DNA of 64,000 bases from Janthinobacterium sp. TB1-E2 (GTDB lineage: Bacteria > Pseudomonadota > Gammaproteobacteria > Burkholderiales > Burkholderiaceae_D), in NCBI RefSeq assembly GCF_036885605.1, contig NZ_CP142523.1, forward strand, positions 186,001 to 250,000. The letters run 5' to 3'. The position numbers and the translations under genes were made by a program. Below are positions 9,790 through 26,469 of the stretch, one piece after another. The first letter of the stretch is position 1; every line of letters begins with the position of its first letter. The notes below the pieces were generated by a model. The model made no database searches. It worked only from the letters and a program-made list of their open reading frames with translations, and was not told where the DNA came from.

Positions 9790-9813
9790 GCAGCGCGTAG
9801 CGCTGCTTTTTTT
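9790..9813 (+). terminator. Rho-independent terminator after dacB
   Basis: A GC-rich hairpin (GCAGCGC, loop GTA, GCGCTGC) is followed directly by seven T. It begins 21 bp after the dacB stop codon and ends the spmAB-dacB unit. Confidence 0.88.
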
Positions 9814-9848
9814 CGTTTGTCACCTGTTTGTCACCTGGCTGCTGACTT

Positions 9849-9927
9849 GTCGGATTACGCTACGCTAATCCGACCTACCCGCCATCCAATAAACGTAGGT
9901 CGGCTTAGCGCGCAGCGCGTAAGCCGA
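9849..9927. repeat. REP-like double palindrome, copy A
   Basis: Two imperfect palindromes face each other. The first has stem GTCGGATTA / TAATCCGAC followed by CTACC. The second starts GTAGG with stem GTCGGCTTA / TAAGCCGAC. They are separated by 15 bp. The same unit recurs at 47580-47667 and 51621-51717. The layout (short GC-rich hairpins with a conserved GTAGG head, in inverted pairs, between genes) is that of REP/BIME elements mobilised by RAYT transposases. No RAYT gene is in the window. Confidence 0.8.
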
Positions 9928-9963
9928 CACCACCTGCGGCGCCCAACAAAAACCCCAGACGTA

Positions 9964-9998
9964 AAAAAACCCCAACCGGATCACCGGAAGGGGTTTTT
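9964..9998 (-). terminator. Terminator of rRNA operon 1
   Basis: On the minus strand, a hairpin of CCCC..CCGG / CCGG..GGGG is flanked by runs of A and T, 11 bp beyond the 3' end of 5S rRNA. Its position and the T-run after the stem on the minus strand make it the rrn1 terminator. An internal two-base mismatch is visible in the stem. Confidence 0.8.
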
Positions 9999-10009
9999 TC
10001 GAATAACAA

Positions 10010-10123
10010 GCCTGACGATAACCTACTTTCACACTGGTTGCAGCACTATCATCGGCGCAAAGTTGTTTCACGGTCCTGTTCGGGATGGGAAGGGGTGGGA
10101 CCAACTTGCTATGGTCATCAGGC
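10010..10123 (-). rRNA. rrf: 5S ribosomal RNA, operon 1
   Basis: The minus strand shows the conserved 5S core with CCCATCCCGAACAGGACCGTGAAAC, here about 114 nt between complementary ends GCCTGATGACC and GGTTATCGTCAGGC. It is the last gene of rrn operon 1. The copy in operon 2 is identical by eye. End positions may be off by a few bases. Confidence 0.95.
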
Positions 10124-10261
10124 ATAACTTGTACTGGCATTTGTCCTCGATGGAGCGACAAAGCCTGAATCTGGAAGAAGCAAAGATTGGGGTAATGACT
10201 GGTAGTATCAACACACACGCAACGTTGTACCGTCTTATCCTCTGTACCTGCTAAGGTTATA

Positions 10262-13137
<2,876 letters not shown>

Positions 13138-13398
13138 TATAACGTTAGCCTCTGAAAACCGAAGTCATCAAAGAGCGCTACAGGGATAAGAAAGTACAAC
13201 GTTGTTGCTTGTTTGTTGATACATACAATCATTACCCATCAAGTCGCCTCATGCATTGCTGCACGCATAGACTTGATCAATAAATAATCTTTACTTCTTC
13301 CAGATTGTTAAAGAACGAAACAGCTTTGATCGCTAAAAGATCAAACCTAAACCACAGTCTTGTTGACCGGCTTACGTTTGCACTTTCGAGTAAAACTT
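13138..13398 (-). other. 23S-tRNA spacer of operon 1 with boxA and a variable hairpin
   Basis: The transcribed spacer between tRNA-Ala and 23S contains a boxA-like antitermination sequence (GTTCTTTAAC on the minus strand, 13307-13316) and a hairpin at 13238-13277 with an 8-bp stem (ATCAAGTC / GACTTGAT) and a 24-nt loop. The matching place in operon 2 holds a different hairpin. No gene is seen in this stretch. Confidence 0.75.
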
Positions 13399-13474
13399 TG
13401 GTGGAGGATGACGGGATCGAACCGACGACCCCCTGCTTGCAAAGCAGGTGCTCTCCCAGCTGAGCTAATCCCCC
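13399..13474 (-). tRNA. tRNA-Ala (anticodon UGC), operon 1
   Basis: 76 nt including encoded CCA. The minus strand starts GGGGGATTAGCTCAGCTGGG, the anticodon loop reads CTTTGCAAG with TGC in the centre, and the T-arm is GGTTCGATCCC. It is the standard second tRNA of the bacterial 16S-23S spacer. It is identical in operon 2. Confidence 0.97.
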
Positions 13475-13484
13475 TAGGTATGAC

Positions 13485-13561
13485 TGGTAGGGCTGGTTGG
13501 ACTCGAACCAACGACCCCCGCGTTATCAACACGGTGCTCTAACCAGCTGAGCTACAGCCCC
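13485..13561 (-). tRNA. tRNA-Ile (anticodon GAU), operon 1
   Basis: 77 nt including encoded CCA. The minus strand starts GGGGCTGTAGCTCAGCTGG, the anticodon loop TTGATAA carries GAT, and the T-arm is GGTTCGAGTCC. It lies 10 bp from tRNA-Ala; that short spacer differs in sequence and length from operon 2. Confidence 0.97.
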
Positions 13562-13658
13562 AACGCGGAACTACTACGACTACTGTTTCTTCTTAATTAA
13601 ACAGCCGATAAGTGTGAACATTTGATGCGTGAATCATTTACATGATTCGTGCAAACTC

Positions 13659-15192
<1,534 letters not shown>

Positions 15193-15566
15193 AATCTCTG
15201 TTACTTTGCCGTTTTACCGGCACCGTCATTGCTGACGGGTCGCTCACTCAAAAAACTGACAGGCTACTTCCGAAGAAGTATCCTATTTCATTATTTCTTG
15301 TGAACATTTGATATTTTAAGTTAGACGCCAATCCGAAGATTGACGCTGCACTTACATCAAATGCCCACACTTATCGACTGTTAATTGTTAAAGAACTGTA
15401 TTCGGTACTGCTTTCGCGCTATCGACAAAGCGTTGTGTTTGTCAGCTGCGAAGAAGGAAGAGTATGAAGCATTTCGCTACGTCCGTCAACTCCTTCTTTT
15501 TACTACCCAGCCTTTTCAGACTGTCCCTTTTATCTCGCATTTGACTGCGTCTCATTGGGGAGGCGA
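15193..15566 (-). other. rrn operon 1 leader with boxA
   Basis: This non-coding leader lies between the promoter and 16S. It contains a boxA-like element (GTTCTTTAAC on the minus strand, 15387-15396) and a hairpin built on GACGCCAATC..GATTGACGC. The element ATTTGATATTTTAAG, close to 16S, probably takes part in the processing stem. The leader is almost identical to that of operon 2 up to about 15475, where the two diverge. The boxA of operon 2 has one changed base (CTTCTTTAAC). Confidence 0.7.
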
Positions 15567-15596
15567 ACTATAGCAAAGCCCCGCCAGTCTTGGCAA
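15567..15596 (-). promoter_or_regulatory. Promoter of rRNA operon 1
   Basis: The minus strand reads TTGCCA, 18 bp, TATAGT, followed by a GC-rich stretch (TTCGCCTCCCC) that resembles the stringent discriminator of rRNA promoters. Its -10 and downstream sequence are identical to the operon 2 promoter, while the -35 and spacer differ. Only 30 bp separate it from the stop codon of the GntR gene upstream. Confidence 0.75.
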
Positions 15597-15625
15597 GGGC
15601 TTTCAATCGCTATCCGTGTTTTTGT

Positions 15626-16324
15626 TCAGGCGGCCAGCAGGGCTTTGACCAGGTTTTTCTTGTCGACAGACTCCGGGGCATCAACATGCAGCGCCTTGAG
15701 CACCTGGTCGAGATGATGCAACATGATGCCGACTGCAGCGTCGGCATTGCCAGCCTTGGCCGCCTCGATGAACAGCGCATGCTCATCCGATGAGCAACTG
15801 GCGTCTTCGCTGGACTGCTGGTGCATGGCGATCAGCGAGGTCCGCGCCGTCAGTTTGCGCAAGATTTCCTTCAACACCAGATTACCAACGATATCGGCCA
15901 GCAGGATGTGAAAGTCACCCAGCAACCTGGCGCGCAGCGGCAGATCGTTTTGTGCCAGGGCCTGGCGTTCCAGCGCAAGGTGCGCATCGATGCGGCGATA
16001 ATCGTCGGCCTTGGCGATGGTCACGAAATCACGCGCCAGACAGGCCTCGAGCGTGCGGCGCACGGCAAAGATTTCGCGCGCCTCGCGTTCACTGAGCTTG
16101 CACACACAAGCGCCCTTTTCCGGAATGATCTCGATGAGCTCATCCTTCGACAGCATCAGCAAGGCCGCACAGATCTTGGTACGACTGACCGAATACACGC
16201 GGGCCAGGGCCTCTTCCTTGAGCTTGGTGCCAGAGGGCAAGCGGCGTTCGATAATCGCCGCCGCAATATCCGCAGCGATCTCCTCGCACGAGTTGGTAAC
16301 AGCTGGTGTAGTGGGGTCAAGCAT
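15626..16324 (-). CDS. GntR family transcriptional regulator (FadR/FCD subfamily)
   Basis: 232 residues. The N-terminal winged helix-turn-helix spans about residues 12-78 (LPSGTKLKEEALARVYSVSRTKICAALLML). The C-terminal all-helical FCD ligand domain covers about 85-220, with the usual metal-binding pattern: D and H in LGDFHILLADIVG, later H residues in DEHALFIEAA and MLHHLDQVL. FCD regulators bind small carboxylates or amino acids. It is the last gene downstream of the amino-acid ABC transporter genes on the same strand (26-bp gap), so it most likely controls that transporter. No clear ribosome site precedes the ATG. It abuts the rrn1 promoter. Confidence 0.9.
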   Translation of the reverse strand: MLDPTTPAVTNSCEEIAADIAAAIIERRLPSGTKLKEEALARVYSVSRTKICAALLMLSKDELIEIIPEKGACVCKLSEREAREIFAVRRTLEACLARDFVTIAKADDYRRIDAHLALERQALAQNDLPLRARLLGDFHILLADIVGNLVLKEILRKLTARTSLIAMHQQSSEDASCSSDEHALFIEAAKAGNADAAVGIMLHHLDQVLKALHVDAPESVDKKNLVKALLAA

Positions 16325-16350
16325 GCGGGATCTGGCTTTGGCAAAAACGA

Positions 16351-17079
16351 TCAGGAAACCGAACTGATGAAACTGGCCAGCTCCGGCGTTGACGGCGCGG
16401 CAAACAGCGTCTTCGGATCACCCTGCTCATGGATTTTTCCCTGGTGCATGAACACCAATTGATCGCCCACCTCACGTGCGAAGCGCATTTCATGCGTGAC
16501 CATGATCAAGGTCATGCCATCTTCGGCCAGCTTGCGCACCACGGCCAGCACTTCGTTCACCAGTTCCGGGTCGAGCGCCGAGGTGATTTCATCGCACAAC
16601 AGTATTTTCGGCTGCATCGCCAGCGCCCGGGCGATTGCCACACGCTGCTGCTGGCCGCCCGACAGCTGGTCTGGAAACGACTGAAAGCGATCGGCAAGGC
16701 CGACTTTTGCCAGCGCATCGCGCGCAAGCGCCTCTGCTTGCTGCTTGCCGATTTTTTTGACCACCGTCGGCGCCAGCATCACATTCTGTCCGGCCGTCAG
16801 ATGCGGATACAGATTGAACTGCTGAAACACCATGCCGACTTTCAGGCGCAACTGGCGCAAATCGGTCTGGCCGACGGCGACCCTCACGCCATCGACGTCG
16901 AGCGAGCCTTCGTCGAAACTTTCGAGTCCATTGATCGAGCGCAGCAAGGTACTCTTGCCCGAACCACTGCGTCCGATCACTGCCGTCACTTGGCCTTCCT
17001 TGACGCGCAAGTCGATGCCCTTGAGGACATGATGCGTACCAAAGCGCTTGTGCAATCCATTGATGCTAACGAGAGACAT
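16351..17079 (-). CDS. Polar amino-acid ABC transporter ATP-binding protein
   Basis: 242 residues from ATG 17079, which has GGAAAGGAAAA upstream; a frame-internal earlier start would only add a short unsupported tail. Walker A is IGRSGSGKSTLL (about residues 35-46), the signature is LSGGQQQRVAIARAL, Walker B is ILLCDE, and the switch histidine is in MVTHEM. This is the GlnQ/ArtP/HisP subfamily that powers uptake of polar amino acids. It overlaps the upstream permease gene by 14 bp, showing tight translational coupling. Confidence 0.93.
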   Translation of the reverse strand: MSLVSINGLHKRFGTHHVLKGIDLRVKEGQVTAVIGRSGSGKSTLLRSINGLESFDEGSLDVDGVRVAVGQTDLRQLRLKVGMVFQQFNLYPHLTAGQNVMLAPTVVKKIGKQQAEALARDALAKVGLADRFQSFPDQLSGGQQQRVAIARALAMQPKILLCDEITSALDPELVNEVLAVVRKLAEDGMTLIMVTHEMRFAREVGDQLVFMHQGKIHEQGDPKTLFAAPSTPELASFISSVS

Positions 17080-17716
17080 TGATTTTCCTTTCCAGGCGGC
17101 GGGCATACAGCGAAAGCGGGAAACACAGGCAAAAATACATCAGGGCGATCAGGCCATACACGGTGAAGGGCGCAAACGTGGCGTTGCTGATCATCGAGCC
17201 GGCCTTGGTCAGCTCGACAAAACCAATAATGGACGTGACCGCCGTCGCTTTCACGACCTGCACGGAAAATCCGACCGTCGGTGCAACGGCGATGCGCAAC
17301 GCCTGCGGCAAGATCACGTGGCGCATCTGTTCTATATATGTCATTGCCGTGCTGGCAGACGCTTCCCACTGACCGCGCGGAATCGCCTCGACGCAACCGC
17401 GCCAGATTTCCGCCAGGTAGGCGCTGGTAAACAAGGTCAGGGCCACGCTGGCGGCCAGCCAGGGCGACACTTGCATGCCGGTCAGCGACAGGCCAAAGAA
17501 CAGCAGGAACAATTGCATCAGCAGCGGCGTGCCCTGGAACAGCTCGATGTACATGACAGCAAACTTGCGCAGCAGCCGCGCGCTCGAGGTGCGCATCATC
17601 AGGATGGCGATACCGACCAGGCCACCGCAAACAAAGGCGATCAAGGACAGCAAGACCGTCCAGCGCCCCGCCAGCAGCAAGTTGCGAATGATGTCCCACA
17701 GGGAAAAATCGCTCAT
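17066..17716 (-). CDS. Polar amino-acid ABC transporter permease 2
   Basis: 216 residues, His/Glu/Gln/Arg/opine permease family (HEQRO). It has about five membrane segments and the EAA-type loop that contacts the ATPase (GQWEASASTAMTYIEQMRHV followed by ILPQALRIAVAP). The start ATG overlaps the stop of the other permease gene by 4 bp (ATGA), and its own 3' end overlaps the ATPase gene. The two permeases presumably form the heterodimeric channel. Confidence 0.92.
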   Translation of the reverse strand: MSDFSLWDIIRNLLLAGRWTVLLSLIAFVCGGLVGIAILMMRTSSARLLRKFAVMYIELFQGTPLLMQLFLLFFGLSLTGMQVSPWLAASVALTLFTSAYLAEIWRGCVEAIPRGQWEASASTAMTYIEQMRHVILPQALRIAVAPTVGFSVQVVKATAVTSIIGFVELTKAGSMISNATFAPFTVYGLIALMYFCLCFPLSLYARRLERKINVSR

Positions 17717-18381
17717 GTGGCTCTGCTTGCCAGCACGTAGCGGCCAAACAGGCCCAACGCGCGGCGCACGCCGACCGCCAGCAAAAAGTACATGATGGTG
17801 ACGACGAAATACACTTCGAAGGAGCGGAAGTTACGCGAGGTAATGAAGCCGGCGCCAAAAGTCAGCTCTTCGGCCGAAATTTGCGAACACACGGACGATC
17901 CCAGCATCACGATCACGATCTGGCTCGACAAGGCTGGCCACATCTTGAGCAAGGCCTGGCGCAGGATCACGCAGCGAAAAATCTGGAAGCGCGACATCGC
18001 CAGCGCCGAAGCGGCCTCGATATGGCCTTTCGGCACAGACTCTACGCCGGCGCGGATGATCTCGGTGCTATAGGCGCCCAGGTTGAGCACCATCGCAATC
18101 GTTGCCGCCTGCCACTCGCTCAAATGAATGCCGAGGCTGGGCAAGCCAAAGAAAACAAAAAATAGCTGCACGATGAACGGCGTGTTGCGGATCAGCTCCA
18201 CATACACGGTGTAGACCGGGAACAGCACGGGCAGTTTCCAGGCACGCGAGATGGCGCCAAGAATACCGATGGCGACACCGAGCACGGTGCCAACGAGTGT
18301 CAAACGCAAGGTGCCGATCACGCCGTTGTACAGGTACTCGCGGTATTCCCAGATACTGCTGAAATCAAAAGTGTATGCCAT
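17713..18381 (-). CDS. Polar amino-acid ABC transporter permease 1
   Basis: 222 residues of the same HEQRO permease family. ELIRNTPFIVQLFFVFFGLP is a hallmark segment, and the EAA loop is GHIEAASALAMSRFQIFRCV then ILRQALLKMWPAL. It starts 15 bp after the binding-protein stop and overlaps permease 2 by 4 bp, within the operon order binding protein, permease, permease, ATPase, regulator. Confidence 0.92.
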   Translation of the reverse strand: MAYTFDFSSIWEYREYLYNGVIGTLRLTLVGTVLGVAIGILGAISRAWKLPVLFPVYTVYVELIRNTPFIVQLFFVFFGLPSLGIHLSEWQAATIAMVLNLGAYSTEIIRAGVESVPKGHIEAASALAMSRFQIFRCVILRQALLKMWPALSSQIVIVMLGSSVCSQISAEELTFGAGFITSRNFRSFEVYFVVTIMYFLLAVGVRRALGLFGRYVLASRAT

Positions 18382-18396
18382 GGTGCGCTTGACCCG

Positions 18397-19185
18397 TTAC
18401 AGCAGGGCGGTGACAGGACGCGTTGTTTTCAGCCATTTCTGGGCGATGGTATTGAGGCTGCCGTCTTCTTTCGACTTGGCCAGGATGGTATTGATTTGCG
18501 CCAGTAACTTCGGTTCGCTTTTATTGATGCCGACGTAGCATGGAGAATTTTTGATAAAGAATTTGAATTCGAGTTTTTTGGCAGGCTGTTTTTCGACAAT
18601 TGCGCCAGCCACCACGTTGCCAGTGGCAATCAAGGGCACCTGGCCGGACAGGAAAGCAGAAATGGTCGCGTTATTATCTTCAAAACGCTTGATGGTGGTA
18701 TTGGCCGGCGCAATCTTGCTCAGTTCAAGATCTTCCACGGCGCCGCGGGTGACGCCCACGGTTTTACCTGCCAGTTGCTCGGCCTTGCTGATCGTCTGAT
18801 CCGCACCACCGAATACGCCGCTGAAGAACGGCGCATACGCTGCGCTGAAATCGATGACTTTTTCACGCTCCGGGTTTTTACCGAGACTGGAAATAACCAG
18901 GTCGACTTTTTTGGTATTGAGGTAAGGAATGCGATTGGCGCTGGTCACAGGCACCAATTCCAGCTTGACGCCAAGGCCTTTGGCCAGCATTGCGGCCACG
19001 TCAATGTCGTAGCCAACGGGTTTCATGTCAGGGCCGACCGATCCGAAAGGCGGGAAATCCTGGGGCACGGCCACGCGCAAGACCTTGGCCTTGAGAATAT
19101 CGTCGAGCGCCTCGGCATGGGTCAGCGGTGCGGCAAGTACGGTGGCGGACAAGATCAGCGACAACAGGATCGAACGACGGTTCAT
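18397..19185 (-). CDS. Polar amino-acid ABC transporter substrate-binding protein (SBP_bac_3)
   Basis: 262 residues. ATG 19185 is chosen because AGGAG lies six bases upstream; the frame also has a TTG two codons earlier. A Sec signal peptide ends at THA-EALD. The mature protein has family 3 features: LRVAVPQDFPPFGSVG, GYDIDVAAMLAKGLGVKLELVPV, DLVISSLGKNPEREKVIDFS. It binds an amino acid or related solute in the periplasm. The exact ligand is not determinable; the close coupling to an FCD-type regulator suggests induction by the substrate. It is the first gene of the operon. Confidence 0.92.
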   Translation of the reverse strand: MNRRSILLSLILSATVLAAPLTHAEALDDILKAKVLRVAVPQDFPPFGSVGPDMKPVGYDIDVAAMLAKGLGVKLELVPVTSANRIPYLNTKKVDLVISSLGKNPEREKVIDFSAAYAPFFSGVFGGADQTISKAEQLAGKTVGVTRGAVEDLELSKIAPANTTIKRFEDNNATISAFLSGQVPLIATGNVVAGAIVEKQPAKKLEFKFFIKNSPCYVGINKSEPKLLAQINTILAKSKEDGSLNTIAQKWLKTTRPVTALL

Positions 19186-19383
19186 GGACAACTCCTCAAG
19201 GTGGGATGGAGCGTGCTATCCCGTGATGAACAGCGCGCCATAATCCTTGAGCAGTTTCCGTGCCTGCATACAAAGCCTGCATACGATCTGCAAAGCTCCC
19301 ATTTCTGCATAGTTTTTGAGCAGTGCCTGACTTTCTGCACCACACCATGCACGAATCGGGTGCGCCCAACAAACCACCAGACG

Positions 19384-19415
19384 AAAAAAACCCGCCAATT
19401 GCTTGACGGGTTTTT
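19384..19415 (-). terminator. Terminator of rRNA operon 2
   Basis: On the minus strand a hairpin CCCGTCAAG..TTGGCGGG (one mismatch) ends in seven T. It lies 20 bp beyond 5S rRNA of operon 2 and is unrelated in sequence to the rrn1 terminator. The stretch 19192-19383 between it and the binding-protein gene holds no gene; it must contain that operon's promoter, but no convincing -35/-10 pair was identified. Confidence 0.78.
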
Positions 19416-19434
19416 CTCTTACTGCGTATAACAA

Positions 19435-19548
19435 GCCTGACGATAACCTACTTTCACACTGGTTGCAGCACTATCATCGGCGCAAAGTTGTTTCACGGTC
19501 CTGTTCGGGATGGGAAGGGGTGGGACCAACTTGCTATGGTCATCAGGC
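19435..19548 (-). rRNA. rrf: 5S ribosomal RNA, operon 2
   Basis: 114 nt, same sequence as 10010-10123 at an offset of 9,425 bp. It contains the conserved CCCATCCCGAACAGG core on the minus strand. Confidence 0.95.
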
Positions 19549-19686
19549 ATAACTTGTACTGGCATTTGTCCTCGATGGAGCGACAAAGCCTGAATCTGGA
19601 AGAAGCAAAGATTGGGGTAATGACTGGTAGTATCAACACACACGCAACGTTGTACCGTCTTATCCTCTGTACCTGCTAAGGTTATA

Positions 19687-22562
<2,876 letters not shown>

Positions 22563-22810
22563 TATAACGTTAGCCTCTGAAGACCGAAGTCATCAAAGAG
22601 CGCTACAGGGATAAGAAAGTACAACGTTGTTGCTTGTTTGTTGATACATACAATCATTACCCATCGGTTCGCTTTTTACGGCAAACCGATCAATAAATAA
22701 TCTTTACTTCTTCCAGATTGTTAAAGAACGAAACAGCTTTGATCGCTAAAAGATCAAATCTAAACCGGGTCTGTTTGACTGGCTTACATTTGCACTTTCG
22801 AGTAAAACTT
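22563..22810 (-). other. 23S-tRNA spacer of operon 2 with boxA and a variable hairpin
   Basis: It corresponds to 13138-13398. boxA (GTTCTTTAAC, minus strand) is at 22720-22729. The hairpin at 22663-22690 has a 7-bp stem (ATCGGTT / AACCGAT) and a 14-nt loop, unlike the stem in operon 1. No gene is seen. Confidence 0.75.
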
Positions 22811-22886
22811 TGGTGGAGGATGACGGGATCGAACCGACGACCCCCTGCTTGCAAAGCAGGTGCTCTCCCAGCTGAGCTAATCCCCC
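22811..22886 (-). tRNA. tRNA-Ala (anticodon UGC), operon 2
   Basis: 76 nt with encoded CCA, identical to the operon 1 copy. TGC is at the anticodon position. Confidence 0.97.
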
Positions 22887-22898
22887 GGGAATTTGTAC

Positions 22899-22975
22899 TG
22901 GTAGGGCTGGTTGGACTCGAACCAACGACCCCCGCGTTATCAACACGGTGCTCTAACCAGCTGAGCTACAGCCCC
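22899..22975 (-). tRNA. tRNA-Ile (anticodon GAU), operon 2
   Basis: 77 nt with encoded CCA, identical to the operon 1 copy. GAT is at the anticodon position. It is separated from tRNA-Ala by 12 bp that differ from operon 1. Confidence 0.97.
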
Positions 22976-23072
22976 AACGCGGAACTACTACGACTACTGT
23001 TTCTTCTTCATTTAACAGCCGATAAGTGTGAACATTTGATGCGTGAATCATTTACATGATTCGTGCAAACTC

Positions 23073-24606
<1,534 letters not shown>

Positions 24607-24978
24607 AATCTCTGTTACTTTGCCGTTTTACCGGCACCGTCATTGCTGACGGGTCGCTCACTCAAAAAACTGACAGGCTACTTCCGAAGAAGTATCCTAT
24701 TTCATTATTTCTTGTGAACATTTGATATTTTAAGTTAGACGCCAATCCGAAGATTGACGCTGCACTTACATCAAATGCCCACACTTATCGACTGTTAATT
24801 GTTAAAGAAGTGTATTCGGTACTGCTTTCGCGCTATCGACAAAGCGTTGTGTTTGTCAGCTGCGAAGAAGGAAGAGTATGAAGCATTTCGCTAAATCCGT
24901 CAACTCCTTCTTTACTACTCATCGCCGTTTCCGGTGATCCTCAACTGCCGCAGTGACTGCGTCTCATTGGGGAGGCGA
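24607..24978 (-). other. rrn operon 2 leader with boxA
   Basis: The non-coding leader is nearly identical to that of operon 1 until about 24890. The boxA-like element is at 24801-24810 and reads CTTCTTTAAC on the minus strand, one base different from operon 1. It holds the same GACGCCAATC hairpin. No gene is seen. Confidence 0.7.
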
Positions 24979-25007
24979 ACTATAGCAAAGCGCCCCGGGA
25001 GTAGCAA
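24979..25007 (-). promoter_or_regulatory. Promoter of rRNA operon 2
   Basis: The minus strand reads TTGCTA, 17 bp, TATAGT, followed by the same GC-rich discriminator as operon 1. It is back to back with the promoter of the plus-strand symporter gene. Confidence 0.75.
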
Positions 25008-25034
25008 GGCTTTTCCCGGGTATTTGCGGCCAAC

Positions 25035-25043
25035 TGCTACAAT
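25035..25043 (+). promoter_or_regulatory. Extended -10 promoter element for the NSS symporter
   Basis: TGCTACAAT is an extended -10 box 47 bp before the symporter ATG. No good -35 is visible at the usual distance, which is common for extended -10 promoters. Confidence 0.4.
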
Positions 25044-25089
25044 TTCGCCCCCTCAGCGCAAATTCGCGTCCCACCATAGAAGATTCACC

Positions 25090-26469
25090 ATGAAACAACA
25101 AGCTCAAGGATCAGGCCTGACCCTGAAACGGGCTGGCTTTACCACTGGCTTCGGCGTACTCGCCGCCACCCTCGGTTCCGCAGTCGGTCTCGGCAACATC
25201 TGGAAGTTCCCCTATCTGACAGGCGCCAATGGCGGCGCCGGCTTCCTGCTCATCTATCTGCTCGCTACCTTATTAGTGGGACTGCCTGTGATGATCGCGG
25301 AAATCACCCTCGGACGCCGGGCCAAGGTCAATCCCATCTCGACCATGGAGCAGTTGGCACCGAAGGGCAAGCCCTGGTGGCTGGTCGGCGTCATCGGCAT
25401 GATCGCCGCCTTCCTGATCGTCGCGTTCTATTCGGAAGTGGTGGGCTGGGTGTTCGCCTATATTGCCAAGGCCATCGATGGCTCCATTCTCAGCAGCGAC
25501 AAACTGGTGACGGAAGCGGCCTTCGCCTCCCTGATCAGCAATCCTCTGCAATCGCTGTTGTGGCAATGGGGCGTGCTGCTGTTTATCGGCGGCATCTTGA
25601 TGCTGGGCGTGACCAAGGGCATCGAAGCGATCGCCAAGAAACTCATGCCGCTGCTGTTCCTGCTGCTGCTCCTGCTCTGCGCGGTCAGCCTGTCGCTCGA
25701 TAAGGCGGGCGAAGGCCTGGCATTCCTGTTCCGTCCTGATTTTTCCAAGCTGACAGCTTCCGTCGTGCTGACAGCCATGGGCCTGGCCTTCTTTAAATTG
25801 TCTGTCGGCATGGGCACGATGATGACCTACGGCAGCTATTTCCGCGACGACCAGAATATCCCCGTCACGACCTTGCGCGTGATGGCGGCCGACCTCGGTG
25901 TATCGATGCTGGCCGGCATCGCCATCTTCCCCGCCGTGTTCACGTTCGGTTTCGCGCCCAGCGCGGGACCGTCGCTGGTATTCATCACCATCCCGGCCGT
26001 GTTTTCGCAGATTCCCATGGGACAAGTGCTGATGGTGGTGTTCTTTATCCTCGCCGCCGTCGCCGCCACGGGCGCGATGCTGTCGCTGATGGAAGTGCCC
26101 GTGGTGATTTTCCATGAACGCTTCGGCTGGACACGCACCAAGGCAACGGTCGTGACCATGCTGCTGCTGGCCGTGCTCGGTTCCGTGTGCGCGCTGAGTA
26201 ACAGCACCCTGGCGGACTTCAAGCTGTTTGATTTGAATATGTTTGATCTGTTCGACTTCGTCTCATCGAATATCTTCTTGCCCGTGGGCGGCATCGCGAT
26301 TGCCTTGTTTACAGGCTGGGCCTGGGGCAAGCAGCATTTCATCGATGCGATCAGCAATCACGGCCAGTTGCAGAACAGACAACTGGCACATGTGCTGCTG
26401 TTCCTGCTGCGCTTTATCTCGCCCGTGCTGATCCTGATCGTGATGCTGAAGGGTTTGAAAGTCTTTTAA
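25090..26469 (+). CDS. Sodium-dependent transporter, neurotransmitter:sodium symporter (NSS) family
   Basis: 459 residues from ATG 25090. The open frame extends upstream, but the added residues are charged and unlike the family, and they would run back through the rrn2 promoter. The NSS signature GSAVGLGNIWKFPYL lies at about residues 32-46, containing the unwound TM1 sodium/substrate site. About 11-12 hydrophobic helices follow, consistent with prokaryotic members such as TnaT and LeuT. These take up amino acids driven by sodium. The substrate is unknown. The gene stands alone between rrn2 and the convergent VanX-like gene, which ends immediately after it (stop codons abut). Confidence 0.93.
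   Translation: MKQQAQGSGLTLKRAGFTTGFGVLAATLGSAVGLGNIWKFPYLTGANGGAGFLLIYLLATLLVGLPVMIAEITLGRRAKVNPISTMEQLAPKGKPWWLVGVIGMIAAFLIVAFYSEVVGWVFAYIAKAIDGSILSSDKLVTEAAFASLISNPLQSLLWQWGVLLFIGGILMLGVTKGIEAIAKKLMPLLFLLLLLLCAVSLSLDKAGEGLAFLFRPDFSKLTASVVLTAMGLAFFKLSVGMGTMMTYGSYFRDDQNIPVTTLRVMAADLGVSMLAGIAIFPAVFTFGFAPSAGPSLVFITIPAVFSQIPMGQVLMVVFFILAAVAATGAMLSLMEVPVVIFHERFGWTRTKATVVTMLLLAVLGSVCALSNSTLADFKLFDLNMFDLFDFVSSNIFLPVGGIAIALFTGWAWGKQHFIDAISNHGQLQNRQLAHVLLFLLRFISPVLILIVMLKGLKVF

Noticed and set aside
15626..19185. Cassette between the rrn operons as an insertion sequence or genomic island with its own recombinase
   Set aside because: No integrase, transposase, terminal inverted repeats or tRNA-end duplication was found; only the rrn direct repeats flank it.
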